Positions 56,188 through 64,000 of a stretch of DNA of 64,000 nt are shown one piece after another. The stretch comes from Heliocidaris tuberculata (lineage: Eukaryota; Echinodermata; Echinoidea; Camarodonta; Echinometridae), in assembly GCA_025618425.1 (NCBI GenBank), contig CM046837.1:19438999-19502998 (forward strand), written 5' to 3'. Numbering within the stretch: the stretch's first letter is position 1; each line of letters begins with the position of its first letter. The notes beneath the pieces are model-generated. The model ran no database searches, had not been told where the DNA came from, and saw only the letters and a list, made by a program, of their open reading frames with translations. The translations under genes were made by a program, and so were the position numbers.

Positions 56188-58570
56188 GTATAATTTTATA
56201 TGTACGCCACTGCCGAAATTAGCATATATTTACAATACAGGAAAAAGACTGTAATTTCATGTCGGGAGATTGTAAATATATGCCGATTTCCCGTTAAAAA
56301 AACAAAACAAAACAAAAAAAAAAAAAACGGTGGAAAAACGAGCATTCCCGGCATCCTGACTGCCAGGAAATTTCCCGTGAATAAACGGCAAATTTTTTTA
56401 CAGTGTACGAATCAAATATCATTAACCTACTCTGATATGTTTACATATTTTGTTATTTGAAATGTACATAAGTTGTTACTATCTTTTCTCTCTCGTTTTC
56501 TCGTTTTCTCGTTGAAACAAAATATTGATGTACATATATCAATGATGTTTAATAAAGTCAATTCAATTCACGCCCCTGAAGTATGGTGTTAACATCGACA
56601 TGGACCCCCCCCCTATTAAAAAAACAAACAAAACATTTAAATCAGAAAATGTGTATAGGCGGCTTCCAAAATGAGGTGTAAACCAATTTCATTGTTCGAA
56701 AAACTGATATTTCACTCACTGTTTGAAGATATAAAACAACATATTCCATGGACCGTGATGTAATTTCACTCGCAGATGTACAGGTAGGAACATGTACTCT
56801 ATTTCCTCTTTTTCTCTCTCTCTCTCTCCCTCTCTCTCTACCACTCTCTCAATCACTCTTCCTGATCTTTTTTCCGCATAGGCCTGCAGTTACCATTTCA
56901 CATTTAAATTAAAACTATGAGTGGCCATTTCAAATGTTTTAGGCTGCTAGAGATTTTTTTTTTCCGCACAGGTTTAAAGATACCATTTCCTATTTAAACT
57001 AAACCCACGCAAGATGGTTTCAATCTTTATTTTGGGCAGCTAGATAACCCAGCAAATAAACACAGAAACACTTCTCCCCTGGAAAAAAATAAATGTTGAT
57101 GTTTTTGGTAAATACTTCATTAGAGTCGGGGAAAGATGTATGCATAAATAGAAAAGAATGAAAATTTAAAAAGAAAAACAATGTATTGAGAAGTGGAAGG
57201 AGAAGAACCAAAGAAAGGAAACTTGAAAAACAACAATTGGGAGAAAACAAAGAGTTCATACTCGAGACCTGAACCTGTGTCCTCTACCGGACGGGGATTA
57301 TGTATATAGTGATCCGAGAAGAAAACTGGGAGGAAAATATAAATCATTATTAGAAGACAAAGATATATTGAAGGACTTGAAGACAACATGCAAATTCCTA
57401 ATATATGTAAAGGTAAAACCCTATGGGTAAAACCTGTGGTTTGTATATCCTTACCGGGTATACTGTTGTGAGAAACTTTACTACGACCAATGACAACACA
57501 TATATACCAATCTGTAGCTTCGTAGCTGATAACAACTTATTTAATATGTACATCTGGTTGATATCTTACAATAAGCAAGCTGTCTCATCTTTCTATTTTT
57601 TTCAAATAACTATATTGCACCTTTGTAATTACAGAGTAGACAGATTTTCCCTGAAAAATAAACCCAAATACATGTACAAGAATTGTTACAAAAAGGTGAC
57701 GGTATATTTTCCAAATGTATTACTGATCGTCTGTTTTTCTTCCCTCAAGTCCATTCAGTAGCCAAAATTAGAAGAGTCAATAGCTTGTTAATAACATTGC
57801 AAATTACTCTGTTTTAGCCACCCTAAAACCATACCTTCTGACCAGTATGTTGGTCATACTTTAAAATATTCATCTATTGTATTTTTTGTAAGGCATTAAT
57901 TCCCATTACAACGTCCCTCGGAAATGAGTTAAAACTGTACGTCCCCCTAATCTACAGGCATATACTTGCTTTCTACCCAGTCAGTTAAAATATATCACCA
58001 TCGATAAAAGTGATGACAACTCAGTCATCATGACTTCTACATTTCTCATACTCATAATTATATGCTCGTGAGCTGTAATAAAATTGACTTTATCTCCTGG
58101 CTGGAACAACATGAAATACTTCAACTCAATCATCATTGTCAGTACATGATTTGTGTTTATACCTTCTTTTTTAGGACAAATAAACGCTGTAACTGTGATT
58201 AAAATCAAGCTTATATACACACACTGAAATGTTTTGGCACTGATATTTCGTCCCAATAATTTGTACAAACAGGATGGCAACTTCACAGGGATTTCATCAC
58301 TAATACGGTAATAAAAATAAAGAATGCTAAACTTTCATGTTGGCAATTTACCTGGAAACAAAGAGCCCGTATTCCAGAAATGCTCGGGTAGCTAAAACCA
58401 GAAATGTAAGCAATTTGGCTCTCTTTGTCACCTTCCTCCAAATACGCAAATATTTGCAAATTAGCACCATATGTCTTTTAAATAAATAGAATCCCCAAAT
58501 ATTTATCATTATGCACGGTAGGGTATACCCGACATACAATGTAGCATTGATTTTGCAATGCACTTCTGTT
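56188..58570. other. intergenic, no gene recognised
   Basis: At about 56207-56405 a segment begins CACTGCCGAAATT and ends TTTTTTTACAGTG, possibly a CACTG-ended MITE, but the flanks do not give a clean duplication. CT-rich sequence lies at about 56813-56845. AGTCAATTCAATTCA at about 56558 may be a LINE tail. Short ORFs elsewhere match nothing I know. Confidence 0.45.
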
Positions 58571-58574
58571 CAAT

Positions 58575-59060
58575 TTACCTCAAAACCAGTTATATAGGCT
58601 CCAGAAACTTCAAAACGCCGCAGCTCGTATTGTCTCACTGTCTAATAGGCGCTCTCACATCACTCCCATTTTGAATTCACTGCACTGGCTCCCTGTCAAA
58701 GATCGTATAATTTTCAAAATTTTGTTGCTCACTTTTCATTGTATTCATGGATCAGCACCCCAATACAATCTCTCTTTTATTCATTATTACATACCCAAAA
58801 GATCTCTGCGCTCATCAACATCCGGCTCTCTTGTAATTCCTAAAGTTTCAAAATCTTGGGGTGAAAGATCCTTTGCTTACGCATGCCCCACCTTGTGGAA
58901 TAGTCTTCCTGTAGACATCAAAGCTTGCATCTCTGTTGATTCTTTTAAAAATCTTCTCAAAACCTTTCTATTTACATGTACTTTGTAATTCTTTATGCGC
59001 CTTGAGCACTCTACAGAGTGGATTTGGCGCTTTATAAGTCACATTATTATTAGCAATAAC
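58575..59060 (+). pseudogene. CR1-like LINE C-terminal fragment
   Basis: 58671-58988 encodes LHWLPVKDRIIFKILLLTFH, KRSLRSSTSGSL, SWGERSFAYACPTLWNSLP and SFKNLLKTFLF, the typical end of a CR1-type RT. The next bases give GATTTGGCGCTTTATAAG and an ATT-type tail. The 5' part is missing. It is related in type to LINE A but distinct in sequence. Confidence 0.85.
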
Positions 59061-59634
59061 TGTTAGGGAGTGTTATTTGAAACCTGTGATACTATTTCAA
59101 TCATTTGCACCTAGCTATAGAAAGGTGATATCACAGAAATCGTAGCTAATTTTGGTGAACCTCTTATTCAAACTCACATAAGCATTGTATGAAATACAGG
59201 CCCAAGATAAGTAACAATGAACAAAACTGAGGATATCTGCAGCCCCCTGCATATTTACAACTTTAAATTTATCCTTCAAAAATATATGCATTGGTGTTTG
59301 GGACAAGATACATCATCTACTGGAAAGTACTGCTACAGAACACAATGAAACATCTCGGCAATTTATATCTCTGCAACCCAATTATCTTGTACATTTTGAA
59401 TAACAGAATGGACACTCTTGAAAGAAAGAGGGCGACAAAGCAGAATGAGATAGATGAGCTTGTTGAGGAAAAATGGAAAAGATAAGAAAAACAGTAACTT
59501 GAAGAAAACCATGGAAATAAGAAGAACTACAAGACATCACCAACAACAAAGTCCCTACAGACAACATTCATTGAACATCATGACATTCTCTCCTGGGATA
59601 ACATTGCATGAGACAGAATTTTTGGCATAAGAAT
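59061..59634. other. no gene seen
   Basis: AT-rich intergenic sequence without a recognised exon or repeat structure. Confidence 0.45.
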
Positions 59635-59990
59635 TTAAAGTGCACCAATCACCTAAAAAAAAAAAATTGTGTACAACTAGAATGTATAAAACAACTAGAA
59701 TGTATAAAACCAACCTCAAAACATTTTACCTAGCCTTGTAAGGGCTAATGGTTAAGGAGTATGAAGCAAATTAGGGAAAGCATAAAACCCCCTCGTGTGG
59801 AAACAAACTGGGTTGGGTTCCTTATTCTATGCATATATGCATCGACTAGCCTTCTCACATGTCACTGCATTGTTTACTGGGAGTGTCTTTCAACTTGCAA
59901 TATCTCTTTTTAGAATCAACATTTGAAGTTCATATTTTGAAACCCCTAAAATACTGAGTAAAATATTTTTTGGTGATTGGTACCCTTTAA
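59635..59990. mobile_element. 348-bp TTAA MITE related to the satellite-bearing elements
   Basis: TTAA flanks at 59635-59638 and 59987-59990. The body starts AGTGCACCAATCACC and ends GGTGATTGGTACCCT. The first 90 bp (TGTGTACAACTAGAATGTAT and on) align by eye with the right end, reverse-complemented, of the elements at 24503-27452 and 32302-37615. It looks like a short member of the same family without satellite cargo. Confidence 0.8.
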
Positions 59991-60302
59991 TGCATACATA
60001 ACGTTATTCATTTTAATTCATTTTAATAAACCCTGATTTCCTTATCTACAAGACTCCCTTGTTTCAATCAGTTCACAAAATTGCTTGTAAATTCCGAAAA
60101 TATTCAAGCATTCAAACAAATACAGCATTAGAAAAATGGGTGGATAGGGACTTTGGTTCTTCAACAGAGCTTGAGCAGAATTTTTGATCCAGTTGGACAT
60201 AAAGAAATCCTTAAGAATGACATCTGATGGCACCCTTGCCCAAATCTCTACTGTTCAATATCACAGCATGAAAAGACATTTTCAAGTCTTTCCCTTTTCA
60301 AA

Positions 60303-60831
60303 AGGGAAGTCCACCCTGATATCAAGCTGGTTTTAAAAGAAGGACAAAAAATTAATAAACAGATCAATAAAAGTTTGAGCAAAGTCCAATAAGAAACAAG
60401 AAAGTTATGAACTTCTGGAGTTGTAATAAGTCAAACACAAAATGGCAACTTTGTGACGTATCTAGAGAGCTCCTCTCCCATTTTCGCTGTAGTAAGAAAA
60501 TCATAAATTTCCATTTTTTCTATAGAAAATATTTGATCATACATGCAACCTAGATATAATCACTGGACATATGTGTTTACACAAGTCCTGTATGAAATAA
60601 ATGTATTCCTTCATCATAACTATGAAAATGAAAATTTATGAGATTTTCTGTACTGAGCAAATGGGAGATAAGCTCGCACCGAGCTCCCAATTTGCATTTG
60701 ATTGATTACAACTTCAAAATATCATAACTTTCTTATTTATTGTCGGAGTTTACTTTAACTTCCACAGATTTGTTTCTCTCATTTTTCTGCTTATATTCAA
60801 ATCAACTAAATACCCAAGGTGGATTTCCCCT
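60303..60831. mobile_element. 529-bp foldback MITE, copy 2
   Basis: It starts AGGGAAGTCCACCCTGATAT and ends CAAGGTGGATTTCCCCT, with long inverted arms like the copy at 39399-39946. The flanks do not show an exact duplication. Confidence 0.75.
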
Positions 60832-61079
60832 TTAGACTGCACTGAACTGTCCTTTAGCATACCCTTGAATAGCTTTAAGGAAATGTTAAAATAAAAAGAA
60901 AAAAACCACCGTGAGATCTTTCACTTCTTTATAAGGCAAAGCTGTATCTTGTATCTTTTGTGCCGAGGGTGGAAAATCCTGCTCAAGGATTTGAGTGCTG
61001 AGACTAAAAACGGCTATTTTTTTTTTCTGAAACAGCAACGGGTACCCTCATGGTGATATTTGCTCACATGAAATACACT

Positions 61080-61367
61080 TTAATCCTTTCGCACCTATGG
61101 ATTACGTGCACTGTAACCATTTACTCAATGAACTCACTGCTCATCTTGGGGCAGAGACTCTCCGCTGTACGTAAAATCTTTCCACAGTAACATACTGTTT
61201 CAATGCACACTCTGAATGGCTTATTCTAAAGACAGCGCACACAGAATTTCATCACCCAAGACCCCCTACATTTGCTGCTACACAGGTCAAAGTCAACAGG
61301 CAGTCTCCGACGGTTCAGTGAGTAACAGGAAGGGCAGTCCTGGGCGGTGCAGTGACTAAAGGGTTAA
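61080..61367. mobile_element. 280-bp TTAA-flanked MITE candidate
   Basis: TTAA at 61080-61083 and 61364-61367. The ends are TCCTTTCGCACC and CAGTGACTAAAGGG, short and imperfect inverses. No ORF. It differs from the 408-bp family in its interior. Confidence 0.5.
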
Positions 61368-61664
61368 TATCCAATTTAACAATAAAACAAGGATTATCAG
61401 TCAAGATTTAACACTGGAAATTTCATACATGCCCAACTGTTCAAACACTTAGTGGCACAAAAGAGGTAAAACATTCTTTTATTAACCTTAGCAGGCCACC
61501 AAATTTACCAACACGAATAACAATTCATGACACCACTTCAACATTTTTCTCCATTATTTCATTGTTCATCTTACACATTATGTTCTGCGACAGCGAACTT
61601 TACAATTCTTGAACCTGTTATGAATCTCACAAAGAAAGACAAGCTCTTCATAGTCCAAACACTA

Positions 61665-61990
61665 TGGCCAGTTTTCATGAAAGCATACTAACTTTAGTCC
61701 AGGTTGAAGTGGACAGGTTTGGTCTACTGATTTATCGAGTGCCACACGTCAACCACCTCGTCCCACAAAATTCTGTACCTAAATGAACAAACAAAAATCA
61801 TGTCACCATGACATCAATTACTCTTTTTCATTTCATGACTGGATTAATTTTGTTTATTAATTTTGTTACAAATTTACAGCAATTCATATGGAATAAAGAG
61901 TTTGACAAATGGCACTCCATAAATCAGTGGACGAAGTTAAACCAGGTTTACCTAAGTCCAGGTCTAACTTAGTCCACCAATATGAATACA
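61665..61990. mobile_element. TIR element with GGACTAA/CTGATTTAT arms
   Basis: The left arm (TAACTTTAGTCCAGG ... GTCTACTGATTTAT, about 61685-61735) is matched inversely by the right arm (ATAAATCAGTGGAC ... GTCCAGGTCTAACTTAGTCC, about 61917-61977). It lies just downstream of the ZC4H2 stop codon and may fall within its 3' UTR. Confidence 0.5.
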
Positions 61991-62202
61991 ATCCATTAGA
62001 CTCAACAGCTGGATTGGGGCGGTTATAACTGTCTACCGCAGTCACAGGGTTACACATCCTCTGCGTGATCAAGGTTGATACGATCAGAAGAAAAAACACT
62101 TTTAGTCCTTCCCTCCTTCGAGATACAACACAGTGTCTTTTTGAACATCCCCTGTCTGGCATGTTCAAGTTTAATAGAACAAGACCTGGTCCTCTCCTAA
62201 GC

Positions 62203-62316
62203 TCATTGCTCATGCTTTCTCTTTGTCTTCTTGGGGTTCCTGGACCTGCTCTTGGCCTTGCACAGAGGACAAATCGGAGCATTTCTGTGGATCTGCTGGT
62301 GACATGACAAACAGTT
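62203..62316 (-). CDS. ZC4H2: ZC4H2, last coding exon (C4H2 zinc finger)
   Basis: On the minus strand an acceptor (poly-T stretch then CAG) at 62317-62319 precedes AAC at 62316. The exon encodes [28 protein letters not shown] and KKTKRKHEQ, with stop TGA at 62203-62205. Cys2, Cys5, His6, His10, Cys16 and Cys19 of the exon product form the C4H2 zinc finger, essentially the vertebrate ZC4H2 C-terminus. ZC4H2 is a small nuclear protein with an N-terminal coiled coil; it partners the ubiquitin ligase RNF220 and acts in neural development. The phase-0 junction joins the exon at 63303-63489. Confidence 0.93.
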   Translation of the reverse strand, partial: NCLSCHQQIHRNAPICPLCKAKSRSRNPKKTKRKHEQ

Positions 62317-63302
62317 CTGAAAAAAATTTTAAAAAATATGATAAGCATTAATTTTACCTATGAAAGTCAATATACATGTACATATCATACTCTTCCCTCT
62401 GTTTCTTTAATGTTCTTTAGATAATATTTTTTCATAATCATTTCAACTTAACACGACCAATTCCACAAGGGGGAATCTTTATTTAACCCTTTCAAAGGGC
62501 AGTTACACCTGCCCAAAAATGTTGCTACTGCTTCTTTTGAGACAAAGAAAAGCTGGAATCTTTTCTTGAAGTCTATAACTTTTCCATAATTATGAAGTTA
62601 AATATGGAAAATTGTATGTAACCAGATAAATATTGAAAAAGAAGATCCTGCAATAGAAACCTTGAACAACAAATCTTCATTTCTGAGATACATATATTTT
62701 TGCAACTTGGTAGGAACTATAAGCTTCAAATCTGTAGATTTCCTACAAACAGCCCGAGAGACTGAAGGGCCACAAGACCAAAAGCCCACACGACAGATTA
62801 CGTCGGTCTAGTGAATCCTCAGAAAAGAAGGCCCATGAGACCATAAGACCACTCTGTCAACTTTTCTGGGGGTTCGCTACACCAACAATGTTTTCACTGG
62901 ATTTCAGTCCCATGGGCTGTAGCCCAGTAGAAAAGAACTTCTATTAATTAATTGAACAGAAATGTTTTTACATGATTTCTAAAAGAATCAGATATTATAC
63001 TCTTTTTGATGTCTTCAGGAAGGCTATTCCATAATCTAGGACACGCATGGGCAATTGATCTTTCCCCCCAAGTTTTTGCGACTTTAGGGATCACAAGAGA
63101 ACTGGAAGTGGATGAGCGTAAAGACCTCACGGGGGTGTAATTTTGAATTAAAGAGGTATTTGTATTGGGGAGCAGAACTGTGAATGTAGTGAAAAGTGAG
63201 CAACAATATTTTGAAAAACATGTGATGTCATAATGGATTATTTTCTGTTTTATACAGGATACATAAAACATGGGCTCTGTATGTCTCTATAACTTCACCT
63301 AC
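62317..63302 (-). other. ZC4H2 intron (986 bp) with LINE fragment
   Basis: Donor GTAGGTGAAG at 63302 and downwards, acceptor TTTTTTTCAG ending at 62317. It contains a CR1-like C-terminal fragment (about 62948-63180) in the same orientation as the gene. Confidence 0.85.
62948..63271 (-). pseudogene. CR1-like LINE C-terminal fragment in intron
   Basis: The minus-strand frame has PVRSLRSSTSSSLVIPKVAK, WGERSIAHACPRLWNSLPED and SFRNHVKTFLF, close in type to 58671-58988. The first about 30 codons of the open frame are not LINE-like. Truncated. Confidence 0.8.
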
Positions 63303-63489
63303 CTTCATGGGTGGTGGTTGCTGTTTGAAGGGTGGTGGCGGGGGGCCGTTCATCTCCTTACTATGACTGGTACCAGGCATCTGGAGGGGTGCAGGAGGTT
63401 CTAAATGGAGGGGGAGGGTAGGGGTGAGGGGTGAGGGCGGGTCCCTCTTCTCAACATCGTGCCACTCAGCTCTCCTCTTCCTCAGAAGT
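63303..63489 (-). CDS. ZC4H2: ZC4H2, penultimate coding exon
   Basis: 187 bp on minus. The acceptor TCACATTGCAG precedes ACTTCTGAGG at 63489, and the donor follows CCC ATG AAG at 63303. The first base completes a split codon. The frame reads LLRKRRAEWHDVEKRD, a proline-rich linker, and PPPPPFKQQPPPMK. AEW and the QQPPPMK end fit the corresponding human segments (KAEW, RQQPPPMK); the linker between is not conserved. Upstream coiled-coil exons lie beyond position 64000 or were not recognised. Confidence 0.88.
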
Positions 63490-64000
63490 CTGCAATGTGA
63501 TTCAATTTAATTTGATAAAAATTGAAATTTCATACCGAGTTTGGTCATTCCATGGGGTTGGGACAAAAAATTATGACGATATCCATGTAATGCTTGTATG
63601 TGATCTTCTATTTCACATGGACGATGAAATCATCTGTTGAAAATTTTTATGCAATGAATATGTATAGTAATGCCCTGCCAGAATCATTCCTGTTTCAGTT
63701 GGCACTCCTTCAAAGCTTTGCTTAAAGGGTAGGTTGAGTTCTGGAAAAGGTAAAAAATAATTTCTTTTATGTCAGTTTGGAAGAACATCATAGTAGAAAT
63801 GTCCCCTGAAAAGGATTGCTCTTCAAATGCCCTTATATTCAAAATATGACGAGAAACAGCTGAAATGTTCGGTCAGAACATGTGTATGTAGTCCCATACA
63901 CACATTTCTTTGTGCAGTGCATATGACTCTCAGCAGGATTGAGTCAATTTCTTCTCGTTTTGGTGATTCCAAAACCTTACAGCATACACCAATTCTTATG
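63490..64000 (-). other. probable ZC4H2 intron, continues off the window
   Basis: No exon matching the coiled-coil part of ZC4H2 is seen on the minus strand. AT-rich, no repeat recognised. Confidence 0.5.

Noticed and set aside
56207..56405. CACTA-type MITE (CACTG ... CAGTG ends)
   Set aside because: Both ends match the pattern, but no 2-3 bp duplication is present and the TIR beyond CACTG is weak.
58348..58563. Possible exon with KVTKRAKLLTFL (minus strand)
   Set aside because: No recognised domain, no splice sites in phase with a neighbour, and the flanks resemble repeat borders (GGAATACGGGCTCTT).

Overview
This window reads as nuclear DNA of a marine deuterostome invertebrate, most likely an echinoderm and probably a sea urchin. 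The basis is the mix of CR1/L2-type non-LTR retrotransposons (one carrying a 2A ribosome-skipping peptide), tandem intronless rhodopsin-type GPCR genes, tRNA-derived SINEs, many short TIR elements, and abundant (GA)n, (TA)n and poly(G) tracts. The species call is inference. No bacterial-type operons, rRNA, CRISPR arrays or functional tRNA genes are seen.

Layout. 1-4654: gene-free, microsatellite-rich DNA with a tRNA-derived SINE, a foldback minisatellite and a small MITE. 4655-8495 (minus): a decayed CR1-like LINE (LINE A) whose ORF opens with a signal peptide and a 2A motif. About 8850-14022 (plus): a second decayed LINE of L2 type (LINE B), split just before its RT active-site codons by a 409-bp TTAA-flanked MITE. 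14-24 kb: mostly non-coding, with LINE remnants and large trinucleotide arrays. 24.5-37.6 kb: two copies (2.95 and 5.3 kb) of one TTAA-flanked TIR element. Both carry arrays of a 95-bp satellite, and both carry the same nested TA-flanked transposon. Between them lie three further tandem repeats, including a 355-bp unit with perfect RFX/X-box palindromes.

41-54.2 kb: a tandemly duplicated GPCR locus. Unit 1 is a pseudogene (hAT-like insertion plus internal deletion), unit 2 has an intact 346-residue receptor ORF (46788-47828), and unit 3 is frameshifted. An old LINE lies in the 3' flank of units 1 and 2, so it predates that duplication. Unit 2 gained a SINE and a MITE later, and the empty MITE site is preserved in unit 1.

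54.3-62 kb: a 1.34-kb TIR element with opposed short iterons in its two arms, a hAT MITE with an 8-bp target duplication, LINE fragments and several TTAA-type MITEs. 62.2-63.5 kb (minus): the last two coding exons of a conserved host gene, ZC4H2. The rest of that gene lies beyond the right edge.

Only two loci look like functional host protein genes: the GPCR at 46788-47828 and the partial ZC4H2. Nearly everything else is transposon or tandem repeat, often nested, and the nesting gives a relative insertion history. All coordinates of repeat edges not set by a visible target-site duplication are approximate.
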